A stretch of 64,000 bases of DNA from Sphingopyxis sp. (GCF_016793825.1 NZ_JAEULM010000023.1:62001-126000); one strand, 5' to 3'. Shown: positions 53,699-63,053, numbered from the stretch's first letter. Notes: generated by a model from the sequence alone, not told the origin. Program-made: numbers and translations.

Positions 53699-53795
53699 GG
53701 CCCGTCATCAATTATTTTCATGATCCTGTCGAGAAATCATGCTTTGTGAACGGCCGCACGGCTTGCCATTCCTGTGGACGAAGGGAGATACGGCG
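53699..53795. promoter_or_regulatory. ampR-bla divergent promoter region
   Basis: A 97-base gap between the divergent ampR and metallo-beta-lactamase starts. The AT-rich part ATCAATTATTTTCATGATC at about 53707-53725 contains T-N11-A arrangements and is the best place for an AmpR site. Exact boxes could not be fixed. Confidence 0.4.
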
Positions 53796-54668
53796 ATGAT
53801 GAAAGCTTTGGCACTGGCGCTGTGGGCCATGGGGACGGCGAGCGCGCCGCCGTCCGTCGCCGACGATCCGCTGACGCGGCCGATGGCCGTCGAACGGGCA
53901 AAGCAATGGCTTGCGCCGCTGCCGCCAGAGAAGCTGTTCGGATCGACCTATCTGGTCGGTTTCGGCGGACTGTCGGTCGCGCTGATCGACACGGGCGAGG
54001 GGCTGGTGCTGGTCGACGGCGCGTTGCCGCAGGCCGCGCCGATGATCCTTGCCAATGTCCGTGCGCTGGGTTTTGACCTCAAAGACATCAAATTTATTCT
54101 GAGCACCGAGCCGCATTACGACCATGCCGGCGGGCTGGCTGCGCTGGCGCGCGATACCGGCGCGACGGTGGTGGCGAGCGCGCGCGGCGCGGACGGGCTG
54201 CGCGCGGGGGCGATGGCGGAGGACGATCCGCAGCTGGCCTATGGCGGCACCTGGCCGGCGGTCGCGCGGCTGCGCGTGATCGGCGACGGCGAGGCGCTGA
54301 CGCTGGGGCGTGTCGAAATCACCGCGCATACAACGCCGGGGCACACGCTGGGCAGCATGAGTTGGAGCTGGACGGCGTGCGAGGGCAAGGCCTGCAAGCA
54401 GATCGTCTTTGCGTCGAGCCTGAATCCGGTGTCGGCCGACGGCTATCGCTATACCAGCGCCGCAGGAGCGCCGTTCGTCGCCGCGTTCGAGAAGAGTTAC
54501 CGTACCATGGACGCCCTGCAGTGCGACATGCTGATCTCCGCGCATCCCGACAATGCCGGTGAGGGCCGGTTCAACGCCAGGCCCGGCGCGTGCCGCGCCT
54601 ATGCCGAGCGGTCGCGCGGGTTGCTGGCGAAGCGGCTGGCGGATGAAAAGGCGGGGACGGTTAAGTAA
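53796..54668 (+). CDS. Subclass B3 metallo-beta-lactamase, B3-E type
   Basis: A 290-residue protein with a signal peptide (MMKALALALWAMGTASAPP) and the metallo-beta-lactamase fold. The zinc motif reads STEPHYDHAGG, so the usual first zinc ligand His116 (standard numbering) is Glu (residue 105 here; codon 54108-54110), with His107, Asp109 and His110 kept. The other ligands are in TTPGHTLGSMSW and LISAHPDNA. Glu at this position matches the B3-E group described from Sphingobium (SIE-1). GAAGGGAG precedes the ATG. Hydrolysis of beta-lactams is expected from the family but not proven. Confidence 0.88.
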   Translation: MMKALALALWAMGTASAPPSVADDPLTRPMAVERAKQWLAPLPPEKLFGSTYLVGFGGLSVALIDTGEGLVLVDGALPQAAPMILANVRALGFDLKDIKFILSTEPHYDHAGGLAALARDTGATVVASARGADGLRAGAMAEDDPQLAYGGTWPAVARLRVIGDGEALTLGRVEITAHTTPGHTLGSMSWSWTACEGKACKQIVFASSLNPVSADGYRYTSAAGAPFVAAFEKSYRTMDALQCDMLISAHPDNAGEGRFNARPGACRAYAERSRGLLAKRLADEKAGTVK

Positions 54669-54782
54669 GGCCTGTCGTGTCGCGATGGGGGAGGGCAATC
54701 TCGACGGATGCCTCGGCTTCGCCCGGCACGAACGGGAATTGAGGGACGATTTGCCCACCGCTCGGATTGCCTGTGCCCGTCT

Positions 54783-54812
54783 TCGTCATCCCGGATCAGG
54801 TCCGGGATGACA
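54783..54812. repeat. Single GTCATCCCGG-type palindrome
   Basis: TCGTCATCCCGGATCAGGTCCGGGATGACA folds into a near-perfect hairpin and belongs to the same family as 59354-59380. It lies between the convergent beta-lactamase and Sel1/SPOR genes. Confidence 0.75.
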
Positions 54813-54877
54813 GGTCAGGAGATGGCGGGTGAAGAAGCGCCGGCTTTCCGCTCCCCGGCCACTGGGGTGGCCGACCG

Positions 54878-56050
54878 CTACCTGGCGACGACCATGCAGG
54901 CCTGACCGCCCTTGCGAACGGTGGCGCAGAAGGTTTCGGCATCGCTTTTTGCAGCGAAGCCGCCGGCCTGGAGGCGCGTGACGGTGCCGGACTTCACATA
55001 GGACGGCTGGTGCGCGGCGACGGCGGGATATTTCTTGCCGAGCGCCGACCAGAGATTGCGGGCGTTCGCCTCTACCCCGAAGGCGCCGAGTTGCGCGCGC
55101 CAGGGGCTGGTGCCGGCGTTGATGACGGGTTTGGCCGGCGCGGGCTTCGCGGCCGGGGTGGCCGGCGTGACCGGTTTGGTTTCCGCGACCTTGACCGCCG
55201 CGGGCTTTGCGGCGGGCGGCGGGGCCTTTTGCGGGACCGCCGCGGCCGCGGTGGCGGCGTCGGCGGCGGCTGTGGCTTCGCTCGCTGCGCTGGCGGCGGT
55301 GATGGCGGCCGGGCTCGAAAGTTTTCTGGCCGGTGCCGGCGTCGGGGCGATCACGGGCGGCGGCGTGTAGCTGGCGCCCGGCGCCGATGCCGGGAGGCTG
55401 GCGGTCTTGATCGGCGAGGGAAGGGGCTTCACGGGTTCGGGCGCGGCGGCGTTCACGGCGGCGAGACGGACGCGCGCTTCGTCCTTTTCCATCTGCGGCA
55501 ACAGCGACAGGCCGAGTTGGCGCTGTTCGAGCGGGATCAGCCGGTCGAGCTGTGCAAGCCGGGCCGAGGCGATGTCGAGCCCGGCGTCGCTTGCGCGCTT
55601 GGTCAGTGCATAGGCGCGCGGCCAGTCCTTGGCCGCGAGGTCGCCGTTGAACATCGCGGTACCGAGAACATATTGCGCGCGCGGTTCGCCGCGGGCGGCG
55701 GAGGCGTTGATAAACGGCATCGCCTCGTCGCGCTTGTTCGCGGTGAAGAGGATGAGGCCAAGATTGTCCTCGGCCTGGAGATGGCCCTGTTTCGCGGCGC
55801 GGCGATACCAGACTTCGGCCTGGCCGAGGTCGGCGGGCACACCGCGGCCGAGCTTGTACGCCTGACCGAGGTTGAACTGAGCATCGGGATCGCCGGCAAC
55901 GGCGAGCGGACGCCATTCGGCGACCGCTTTCTGGTAATCCCCGGCTTCCCACGCATCGACCCCGTCCTTGACGTCGGCGAGCGCAGGGGCGGTGAAGGCG
56001 AGCGCGGCAAGCGGCAGCGCCAGAACGGCAAAGGTGCGGAAGGAACGCAT
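54878..56050 (-). CDS. Secreted Sel1-repeat/SPOR-domain protein
   Basis: A 390-residue exported protein: signal peptide ending APALA, then Sel1-like TPRs (DAQFNLGQAYKLGRGVPADL, AEVWYRRAAKQGHLQAEDNL) at residues 30-170. A long Ala/Pro linker at 205-315 precedes a C-terminal SPOR domain (SPWRAQLGAFGVEANARNLW to the end). SPOR domains bind denuded septal peptidoglycan. The ATG at 56050 has GGAG 9 bases upstream. It is divergent from the parA-like gene. Confidence 0.88.
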   Translation of the reverse strand: MRSFRTFAVLALPLAALAFTAPALADVKDGVDAWEAGDYQKAVAEWRPLAVAGDPDAQFNLGQAYKLGRGVPADLGQAEVWYRRAAKQGHLQAEDNLGLILFTANKRDEAMPFINASAARGEPRAQYVLGTAMFNGDLAAKDWPRAYALTKRASDAGLDIASARLAQLDRLIPLEQRQLGLSLLPQMEKDEARVRLAAVNAAAPEPVKPLPSPIKTASLPASAPGASYTPPPVIAPTPAPARKLSSPAAITAASAASEATAAADAATAAAAVPQKAPPPAAKPAAVKVAETKPVTPATPAAKPAPAKPVINAGTSPWRAQLGAFGVEANARNLWSALGKKYPAVAAHQPSYVKSGTVTRLQAGGFAAKSDAETFCATVRKGGQACMVVAR

Positions 56051-56323
56051 CTTGTTATTCTCCAATGACTTGCGCCGCGTCCGGGCCCACCCCCGTGCAA
56101 CCGCAGTCCCCAGCAGGCACCCTAGCCGTAAATGGCTAACAGCGCGTTAGCATCGCCCCGGGGGCAAACCGATTCCGTACCGGTCCGGGACAGAAGATCG
56201 TCAACGACCTGTTTACCATAAGTGCGAAGAGGTCGTTCATTCTCTTTTTATCATCGTTAACTCAATTTTAGCGCCCTCCATGCCATTCCTCCGGCCGATT
56301 TTGGTTTTCCTAGGGGGATAGCA
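56051..56323. other. Divergent intergenic region with possible CtrA site
   Basis: 273 bases between the divergent SPOR and ParA genes. TTAACTCAATTTTAG at 56257-56271 fits the CtrA pattern TTAA-N7-TTAA except for the last base. GCTAAC-AGCGC-GTTAGC at 56135-56151 is a 6-bp inverted repeat. No gene is visible. Confidence 0.45.
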
Positions 56324-57046
56324 GTGCGCGTTCTGGCATTGGCTTCACAAAAGGGCGGGTCGGGTAAAACCACCTTGTCGGGTCATCTCGCGGTGCAGGC
56401 GCAGCTTGCCGGCGCTGGCCCGGTCGTCCTCATCGATATCGACCCGCAGGGTTCGCTCGCCGACTGGTGGAACGAGCGCGAAACCGATCTTCCGGCCTTT
56501 GCCCAGACCACGGTCGCGCGGCTGGCTTCCGACCTTGAAATCCTGCGCCAGCAAGGCTTCAAACTGGCCGTCATCGACACGCCGCCGGCGATTACCATGG
56601 CGATCCAGAGCGTGATCGGGGTGGCCGAGCTGATCGTCGTCCCGACCCGGCCGAGCCCGCACGACCTGCGCGCCGTCGGCGCTACGGTCGATCTGTGCGA
56701 GCGCGCCGGCAAGCCGCTGGTGTTCGTCGTCAACGGCGCGACGCCCAAGGCCAAGATTACCAGCGAGGCTGCGGTCGCGCTGTCGCAGCACGGCACCGTC
56801 GCGCCGATCACGCTGCATCACCGTACCGACTATGCAGCATCGATGATCGATGGCCGCACGGTGATGGAAGTCGATCCGAACGGCCGGTCGGCCGAAGAGA
56901 TCCGCCAGCTGTGGACCTATATCAGCGACCGGCTGGAAAAGAATTTCCGCCGCACCGTCTTCTCGTCGCCGATCCCCGCGCAGCCGGGTTACGGTACCGT
57001 TCGTCCGATGGGCGGTGGCTTCGGCCGTCGCATCGCCGGCCAGTGA
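56324..57046 (+). CDS. ParA/MinD-family partitioning ATPase
   Basis: A 240-residue deviant Walker-A ATPase. LALASQKGGSGKTTLSGHLA is at the N-terminus, VLIDIDPQGSLADWW follows (Walker A'), and AVIDTPPAITMA is Walker B. Such ATPases position DNA, protein arrays or division factors. It starts with GTG after GGGGGA. The next gene encodes a ribbon-helix-helix protein, the usual kind of partner, but this is not the main chromosomal parAB (no ParB). Confidence 0.88.
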   Translation: MRVLALASQKGGSGKTTLSGHLAVQAQLAGAGPVVLIDIDPQGSLADWWNERETDLPAFAQTTVARLASDLEILRQQGFKLAVIDTPPAITMAIQSVIGVAELIVVPTRPSPHDLRAVGATVDLCERAGKPLVFVVNGATPKAKITSEAAVALSQHGTVAPITLHHRTDYAASMIDGRTVMEVDPNGRSAEEIRQLWTYISDRLEKNFRRTVFSSPIPAQPGYGTVRPMGGGFGRRIAGQ

Positions 57047-57063
57047 CGGGGAGTTCGGGAATC

Positions 57064-57732
57064 ATGGGCGAACCCAAACCTCTCGCTTCGTTGAGCGCAG
57101 GACTGCTGGCCCGCAAGGGTGGGGCGCGTCCGGCGATGCGCCGCCAGCCGCTCGGCAGCGGCCCCGCCGCGCCGATGGCGGGACAGAGCTATGACGATCT
57201 TGGCTGGAACGACATGGGCTACGACGTCGATCCCGACCAGAGCGCGGCGGAATCGACGCGGCTGGTCGATCTGAAGCCGTTGCTCGCCGGATCGGTGCTG
57301 ATGCACAATGTGGAAGCCGAACAGGCGGTCGACGAAGCTCCGGGGCATGAATTGCACCCCGAGCTGGCCGACGCGCTGGCCGAGGATTTCGAACCCGAGG
57401 CCGTCGAAGTTCCCGAAATCGTGCGCCAGCAGGAATCGCTGATCGACCGCGTCGCCGCAGTGGCGCGCAAGGTCGAAGCGCGTCCGGCACCGAAGGCGAA
57501 GGTCGAACGCGCGCCGCGCGCCCTGCGGGCCCGCGAAAAGGCGGCCTTCACCCTGCGCCTCGATGCCGAGCGCCATCTGCGCCTGCGGCTGGCGAGCGCG
57601 GTGACGAACCGCTCGTCGCAAGTAATCCTGACCGACCTGCTCGACGAATATCTGGCCACTTTGCCGGAGATCGACGCGATGGCGAGCCGCCTGCCGGCAG
57701 CGCGTCCGGCGCGCCGGTCGTCGCAAAGCTGA
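57064..57732 (+). CDS. Ribbon-helix-helix partner protein of ParA
   Basis: A 222-residue protein. The N-terminal 160 residues are acidic and probably disordered (LHPELADALAEDFEPEAVEV). The C-terminal 60 residues form a ribbon-helix-helix DNA-binding unit (KAAFTLRLDAERHLRLRLAS, NRSSQVILTDLLDEYLATLP). This order is the reverse of ParG-type proteins but would serve as a ParA-linked DNA adaptor. ATG at 57064 after GGGGAG. Family name not known. Confidence 0.7.
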   Translation: MGEPKPLASLSAGLLARKGGARPAMRRQPLGSGPAAPMAGQSYDDLGWNDMGYDVDPDQSAAESTRLVDLKPLLAGSVLMHNVEAEQAVDEAPGHELHPELADALAEDFEPEAVEVPEIVRQQESLIDRVAAVARKVEARPAPKAKVERAPRALRAREKAAFTLRLDAERHLRLRLASAVTNRSSQVILTDLLDEYLATLPEIDAMASRLPAARPARRSSQS

Positions 57733-57751
57733 ACGAAACCGTAGGGGACCG

Positions 57752-59182
57752 ATGATGAACCGCAAAGTCTTGATGAACCTGGCCGTTTCGGGTTTCGTTC
57801 TGAGCCTTGCCACGGGTTGCAGCGGCATGAGCAAGATGGCCAATGCCGCGCCTTCGAACGGGCCGGTCCCGGCGTCGGCGGCGAAGTCGGCCGACAAGGC
57901 GCGCGAAGCGCTGGAGGCGGGCAAGATCAGCAAGGCCGTCGGCCTGGCCGAGGCCGCGGTCGCCGCCAGCCCCCGCGATGCCGGTTTCCGCGCGCTGCTC
58001 GGTCAGGCGTATCTGTCGGACGGCCGCTTTTCTTCGGCCACGTCGGCGCTGAGCGATGCGATGGAACTGGGCGCGAAGGACAGCAACACCGTCATCGCGC
58101 TGACCCTCGCCTATATTGCGCAGGGCAAGAATGCCGAGGCGACCGACCTCCTGAAACGCAATTTCGATGTCGTTCCGGCATCGGACATGGGCCTGGCGCT
58201 GGCATTGTCGGGCGACACCAATTCGGCGATCTATGTCCTGACCGAAGCCGCGCGCGCGACCGACGCCGATGCGCGCACGCGCCAGAACCTGGCGCTGGCT
58301 TTCGCGCTTGACGGCCGCTGGGCGCAGGCGCGCATCGTCGCGTCGCAGGACCTGTCGCTGGCGAAGGTCGAGACGCGCATGACCGAATGGTCGAAGCTGG
58401 CCGAACAGCCCAACCCGCAGATGCGCGTTGCCAGCCTGCTCGGCACGAAAGCGCAGGACGATGCCGGAATGCCGGTGCGCCTTGCGCTGAGCAATTTCCC
58501 GGGCACCGCGTTCGCGGCGGCCGATGCGCCCGCCGAACTGGCGAGCGCCGATCCCGCGCCGGTCGCGGCCTATGCGCCGCCGCCGCCCGCCGCCGAAGCT
58601 GCGCCCGCCGCGGTTCTGGCGTCGGCCGAGCCTGCGATCCGGACCATCGAACTGCCAATGCCGCAGCGCGATGAAAACGGCGTCGTCCCGGTAACCGAAC
58701 TGCCGCAGCCGAAGGCGGCCGAGATCATCATGGCCGACGCCAAGCCCTATCGCGCCGCACCGCGCGTTTCCGGCGAACGCGCCGAGACCCTTCGCCCGGC
58801 GCAGAAGCAGGCGCTGGAACTGGCGACGAAGATCCTGCCCAAGGCGATCGCGTTCGATTCCAAGAAGCCGACCGGTTGGGCGGTGCAGCTTGGCGCCTAT
58901 GACAGCTTGGGCATCGCCAAGGAAAAATGGGGCGTTCTGAAGAAGAAGAGCGCGATGCTGGGCAATTATCCGGCGTCGAGCCATGCGGCGACGGTCAACG
59001 GGCGCAACTTCTATCGCCTGACGGTCAACGGGCTGGCGACGCGCGCCGACGCATCGAAGCTGTGCGGCGAACTGAAGGCCAAGGGTCAGACCTGCTTTAT
59101 CCGCCAGATGGGCGGCAGCGAGACGATCCAGTGGGCGTCGGCGGCAACGCCGGGCAAGCCCGTGCGGATGGCCTCGCGCTGA
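57752..59182 (+). CDS. TPR lipoprotein with SPOR domain
   Basis: A 476-residue lipoprotein. The lipobox LATGCSGM near residue 22 follows a signal helix. TPRs occupy residues 50-210 (AREALEAGKISKAVGLAEAA, FRALLGQAYLSDGRFSSATS, NTVIALTLAYIAQGKNAEAT). A Pro/Ala linker precedes a C-terminal SPOR domain (GWAVQLGAYDSLGIAKEKWG and on). It is a probable outer-membrane or periplasmic septal peptidoglycan binder. Third gene of the parA unit, 19 bases after the RHH gene. Confidence 0.85.
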   Translation: MMNRKVLMNLAVSGFVLSLATGCSGMSKMANAAPSNGPVPASAAKSADKAREALEAGKISKAVGLAEAAVAASPRDAGFRALLGQAYLSDGRFSSATSALSDAMELGAKDSNTVIALTLAYIAQGKNAEATDLLKRNFDVVPASDMGLALALSGDTNSAIYVLTEAARATDADARTRQNLALAFALDGRWAQARIVASQDLSLAKVETRMTEWSKLAEQPNPQMRVASLLGTKAQDDAGMPVRLALSNFPGTAFAAADAPAELASADPAPVAAYAPPPPAAEAAPAAVLASAEPAIRTIELPMPQRDENGVVPVTELPQPKAAEIIMADAKPYRAAPRVSGERAETLRPAQKQALELATKILPKAIAFDSKKPTGWAVQLGAYDSLGIAKEKWGVLKKKSAMLGNYPASSHAATVNGRNFYRLTVNGLATRADASKLCGELKAKGQTCFIRQMGGSETIQWASAATPGKPVRMASR

Positions 59183-59224
59183 ACGAATATTGGGGCGCCT
59201 CCGCCATGGTGGAGGCCGAGGGGA

Positions 59225-59258
59225 AGGGCGCGGTTCGCGAGGACCGCGCCCTCTTTCG
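59225..59258 (+). terminator. Terminator of the parA-SPOR operon
   Basis: AGGGCGCGGT and ACCGCGCCCT form a 10-bp stem with an 8-base loop, followed by CTTTCGT. A smaller hairpin (GCCTCCGCCATGGTGGAGGC) precedes it at 59197-59216. The rest of the gap to 59479 holds only a REP-type palindrome. Confidence 0.65.
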
Positions 59259-59353
59259 TGTCGCTTTCGCGGCCACGACCGGGGCGAGGGAGCCTTCTCG
59301 GTCATTCGTTCGCCTTCGTCAGCCCGAACTTCATCAGGTCGGCGTTGGCGGTG

Positions 59354-59380
59354 GATCCCGGATCAAGTCCGGGATGACGA
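59354..59380. repeat. Single GTCATCCCGG-type palindrome
   Basis: GATCCCGGATCAAGTCCGGGATGACGA, the same family as 54783-54812. It lies between convergent genes. A degenerate relative (CATGCTGAATCAAGTCCGGGGTGACGA) occurs at about 63540. Confidence 0.75.
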
Positions 59381-59479
59381 AATGGGCTTTGGACGACGAG
59401 GGGTCTTGGGGCGATGAGGGGGCGTTGGGTGACGGAAGGTGCCGGCTGTCGATCCGGCGCCTTTACCGCGGGGCGGCCA

Positions 59480-60349
59480 TCATTCCGCGGCGTCGTCGCG
59501 GGCCAGTGCACCGACCAGTTTTCCGCGTTGGTAGCGTCCCTTGCGTTCGTGCGGGATCGAATAGAGCGCGGTCAGGAAGCGGCGGTCCCATAGCGTGAGT
59601 TCGCGTTTGCCCTGCCGATCGTCGAACAGGCCAAGGATCGATTTCTGTTGGGGCTCGGCGCGGATACGGATGCCGCTGAGCGCCACGAAGGCGGCATAGT
59701 CGGTCACGGCGCGCAGGGTCACGCCCTCGGCATCGTTGACGTCGATGACGATCGTGGCGCCCTCGATATTGCGGACGCTTTGCGGCGCGGTGAATCCCAG
59801 TCCGCCACTCGACCGGCGGACCGAGTACCACCAGCGCACCGGCATGTCGCGTTCGACAAGGTCGCGGATGTCGGGGCCCGACATGTCGGCGAACTGGCCG
59901 GGATAGCGCGACTTGAACAATTTGATGAAGTGCGGCCCGTCATCGACGAAGAGCAGCACGACGTTGGTTTCGCATTTGCCGTCGGCGACCTTGGCGCCCG
60001 TCGACCGCGCGGTGTCGCGAAACCAGCCTTCGACAAGCGCGGCATGTTCGTCCGACAGGCCAAGCGCCCGGGGACAGAGTTTTTTGGTCCAGCGCGCCAC
60101 GCTGTCGTCGGCATAGATGCCGGGCGCGACGCCGAGCGTGCGGACGAAGGCGCTGGCGCGCTTGTGCGCTTCCTTTTCCGTCAGATGCTCGCCTTCGACG
60201 ACAATGTCGTCGGGCGAGCGGAGCGTAGGGTCGTCGGGCGTGCGGAGCGTGGGGGCGGCGGTGGTCTGCGCGAACGCGGCGGGCGTGGGAGCGAGCGGCA
60301 GGGCGGCGGCCAGCAGGACAGCGGACAAAAGGCGGCGGCGGGGGGGCAT
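59480..60349 (-). CDS. Secreted hypothetical protein
   Basis: A 289-residue exported protein with a signal peptide (LLSAVLLAAALPLAPTPAAFAQ). The mature part contains EAHKRASAFVRTLGV, WTKKLCPRALGLSDEHAALV, NVVLLFVDDGPHFIKLFKSR and TDYAAFVALSGIRIRAEPQQ. This layout is common in sphingomonad periplasmic or surface proteins of unknown function, which occur in multiple copies in these genomes. Function unknown. Confidence 0.75.
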   Translation of the reverse strand: MPPRRRLLSAVLLAAALPLAPTPAAFAQTTAAPTLRTPDDPTLRSPDDIVVEGEHLTEKEAHKRASAFVRTLGVAPGIYADDSVARWTKKLCPRALGLSDEHAALVEGWFRDTARSTGAKVADGKCETNVVLLFVDDGPHFIKLFKSRYPGQFADMSGPDIRDLVERDMPVRWWYSVRRSSGGLGFTAPQSVRNIEGATIVIDVNDAEGVTLRAVTDYAAFVALSGIRIRAEPQQKSILGLFDDRQGKRELTLWDRRFLTALYSIPHERKGRYQRGKLVGALARDDAAE

Positions 60350-60507
60350 CGACCTATCTCCTTCGGTTTCGGCGACGAGATTAAGCCATTAGGATGATGT
60401 GGGAAAGGTGAATGATGCAATCATCATCCAATCCGGAGCCGAAGGTCGGCGACGGCTCTCCGCCCTCGCGGCGCGACCGGTTGAGCAGAGTCGACGCGAG
60501 CAAGCGA

Positions 60508-61722
60508 TTATCGAATCCGCTGGCCGCCCTTCCACAGCGCGGTGGCGCGGCCCTGTACGGGCATACCGTCGAAGGGCGTGTTGCCGGCGTAGGCCGCCAT
60601 CTTCTTGGCATCGACCTGCCACGGCGTGCCTTCGTCGATGAGGATCACATCGGCGTCCAGTCCGGCTTCGATCCGCCCGGCGTCGAGGCCGAGCAGCCGG
60701 GCCGGGTTGGCCGCGAGCAGGTCGAAGAGACGAGTGGGGGCGATGTGGCCGTCGCGGACGAGCTGGAGGCCCATCGCGAGCAGGGTTTCGGCGCCGGCCA
60801 TGCCGGGCTGCGCCTCGGCGAAGGGGAGGCGCTTGTCCTCCGGCCCGCGCGGATCGTGCCCCGATGCCAGCACGTCGATCGTGCCGTCGGCGATTGCGGC
60901 GAGGCAGGCGTGGCGGTCGTCCTCGCTGCGCAGCGGCGGAGAGAGGCGCGCGAACGTCCGGAAATCGCCGATCGCGGTGTCGGAGAGAAACAGGTGCGCC
61001 GGGGTGATGCCGCAGGTGACGGGCACGCCCCTGGCCTTGGCCGCGCGGACGAGGTCGAGCCCGCGCGCGGTCGTGACCTGTCGGAAGTGGATCGGGGCGC
61101 CGGTTTCCTCGACAAGGAAAAGATCGCGGGCGATCGCCATCGCCTCGGCAACCGCGGGGGCCGAGGCGAGGCCGAGCCGCGTCGCCATTTCGCCATCGGT
61201 GGCGACGGTGCCGGCCGTCAGGCCTTCGTCCTCGGCATGGACGATGACGGTAAGGCCGAGCGATGCGGCGTAGCTCAGGACGCGGCGCATCACGCCGGCG
61301 TCGGCGATGCGGGCGCGGCCGGTGGCGACGGCGCGGGCGCCCGCCTGCTTCATCAGGCCGATCTCGGCCAGTTCCTGGCCCGCGAGGCCCTTCGTCGCCG
61401 CGGCGAGCGGGTGCACCCAGAGGTCGGGCTTGCCACCCTTTGCGGCGCGTTCGACGAGCCCGGCGCCGTCGAGCGGGCCGCTGTCCGGCATCAGCGCGGC
61501 GCGGGTGATACCGCCGAAATGGAAGGCGGGCTTGTCGGTCGCGAAGACGCCGAGGTCGATGATGCCGGGGGCGAGCCACTGGCCCTTTGCATCGACGGTT
61601 TCGGTGCTGCCGGGCGTTTCGGCCGGGTTCAGCGCGGCGATGCGGCCGTCCACGACAAGTAGGCCGACGGTCTCGCCGCCGAGCAGGCGGGCGTTCGCGA
61701 TCAGAAGCGGGGTCAGTTCCAT
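60508..61722 (-). CDS. pyrC': Dihydroorotase-like protein, probably inactive (PyrC')
   Basis: A 404-residue amidohydrolase-fold protein of the type encoded next to pyrB. The metal motif DxHxH is absent: the site reads [13 protein letters not shown] at residues 53-65, with Gly58 and Phe60 in place of the two His. The later TPHHL and TDHAPH-like motifs are also altered ([13 protein letters not shown]). Such pseudo-dihydroorotases hold aspartate transcarbamoylase in its active assembly. It overlaps pyrB by 10 bases. A separate active dihydroorotase should exist elsewhere. Confidence 0.88.
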   Translation of the reverse strand: MELTPLLIANARLLGGETVGLLVVDGRIAALNPAETPGSTETVDAKGQWLAPGIIDLGVFATDKPAFHFGGITRAALMPDSGPLDGAGLVERAAKGGKPDLWVHPLAAATKGLAGQELAEIGLMKQAGARAVATGRARIADAGVMRRVLSYAASLGLTVIVHAEDEGLTAGTVATDGEMATRLGLASAPAVAEAMAIARDLFLVEETGAPIHFRQVTTARGLDLVRAAKARGVPVTCGITPAHLFLSDTAIGDFRTFARLSPPLRSEDDRHACLAAIADGTIDVLASGHDPRGPEDKRLPFAEAQPGMAGAETLLAMGLQLVRDGHIAPTRLFDLLAANPARLLGLDAGRIEAGLDADVILIDEGTPWQVDAKKMAAYAGNTPFDGMPVQGRATALWKGGQRIR

Positions 61723-62708
61723 CCCGGCACTCCCCGTTTGCGGCGCGTCAGGATGTCGAGGCAGGCCATCCGCACCGCGACCCCCATTTCGACCTGTTCG
61801 GTGATCGTCGAGCGGGTGGGGTGGTCGGCGACACTGCTGTCGATCTCGACCCCGCGGTTCATCGGGCCGGGGTGCATGACGATCGCGTCGGGCTTTGCCC
61901 GTTCGAGGCGTTTAGGCGTCAGGCCGTAGAGCGCATGATATTCGCGCGCGCTGGGCAGGTAGGCGCCGTCCATGCGTTCGTTCTGGAGGCGGAGCATCAT
62001 CACGACGTCGGCGTCGTTCAGCCCCTCGTCCATGTCGGTGAAGACGCGCACGTGCATGCGGTCGATCGCGGGCGGGATCAGCGTCGGCGGCGCGACCACG
62101 CGCACTTCGTTGCCGAGCAGGGTCAGTGCGAGGATGTTCGAGCGCGCGACGCGGCTGTGCAGCACGTCGCCGCAGATGGCGATGGTCAGCCCCTCGACCT
62201 TGCCCTTGCGGCGGCGGATCGTGAGCGCATCGAGCAGCGCCTGCGTCGGATGCTCGTGGCGGCCGTCGCCGGCGTTGAGGACGGGGCAATCGACCTTGTC
62301 GGCGATGAGCTGCACCGCGCCCGAGCTGGCATGGCGGATGACGATCGCGTCGGCGCGCATCGCGTTCAGCGTCATCGCGGTGTCGATCAGCGTTTCGCCC
62401 TTCTTCACGCTCGACTGCGCGGCGTGCATGTTGACGACGTCGGCGCCGAGCCGCTTGCCCGCGATTTCGAACGACAGAAGCGTGCGGGTCGAATTTTCGA
62501 AGAAGGCGTTGATGATCGTCAGTCCCGCCAGCTTGTCGTCATGCTTCGCGGCGCCCGCACGGTTCATTTCGACCCACTCTTCGGCGGCGTCGAGGACGTA
62601 GCTGATCTCCCATGGGGTGAGCTGGGCGATGCCGGTGAGGTGGCGATGGCGAAAGGCATCGCCGCCGGGCGGATAGTCGCTGGCGGGTCGGATGGTTGAG
62701 CTTGTCAT
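61713..62708 (-). CDS. pyrB: Aspartate carbamoyltransferase catalytic subunit
   Basis: A 331-residue enzyme that makes carbamoyl aspartate in pyrimidine synthesis. The carbamoyl-phosphate motif [18 protein letters not shown] lies near residue 62, with [19 protein letters not shown] near residue 142. The C-terminal aspartate-binding domain contains [14 protein letters not shown]. The start is the ATG at 62708. It forms an operon with the inactive dihydroorotase gene. Confidence 0.96.
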   Translation of the reverse strand: MTSSTIRPASDYPPGGDAFRHRHLTGIAQLTPWEISYVLDAAEEWVEMNRAGAAKHDDKLAGLTIINAFFENSTRTLLSFEIAGKRLGADVVNMHAAQSSVKKGETLIDTAMTLNAMRADAIVIRHASSGAVQLIADKVDCPVLNAGDGRHEHPTQALLDALTIRRRKGKVEGLTIAICGDVLHSRVARSNILALTLLGNEVRVVAPPTLIPPAIDRMHVRVFTDMDEGLNDADVVMMLRLQNERMDGAYLPSAREYHALYGLTPKRLERAKPDAIVMHPGPMNRGVEIDSSVADHPTRSTITEQVEMGVAVRMACLDILTRRKRGVPGWN

Positions 62709-62721
62709 TAAAGCCGAGCGT

Positions 62722-63039
62722 CTAGGCGGCTGCGGCGACTTTCGCAAGCGCGGAGACGAGGAGCGGTTCCAATAGTCCGAGCGCCCACAGGACGACGAGG
62801 ATGATATCGACCCAAAGCCAGATCAGCATCCACGTCGCGAACGGCTGTTTGCGCGTCTTGTGACGCGCAAACCGGGCCGCACAAACCGTTCCGAGCGCCC
62901 CGCCGAGAAAGGCCCAGAGCAGCAACCGGGCCTCGGGCGTACGCCGCATCCCCGCCTCGGCATAGCGTTTGTCCAGAACCATCTCGACGAAGGCGATCAG
63001 GTTTACCGCGATCAGCCAGCCGAGAATGTACACTTCCAT
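62722..63039 (-). CDS. DUF1294 small membrane protein
   Basis: A 105-residue inner-membrane protein of the DUF1294 family. The first helix [20 protein letters not shown] leads into [20 protein letters not shown] (family motif), then the [10 protein letters not shown] motif and a last helix pair. Function unknown. AAGGGAAA precedes the ATG. It ends 14 bases before the pyrB start. Confidence 0.88.
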   Translation of the reverse strand: MEVYILGWLIAVNLIAFVEMVLDKRYAEAGMRRTPEARLLLWAFLGGALGTVCAARFARHKTRKQPFATWMLIWLWVDIILVVLWALGLLEPLLVSALAKVAAAA

Positions 63040-63053
63040 GCGTATTTCCCTTT

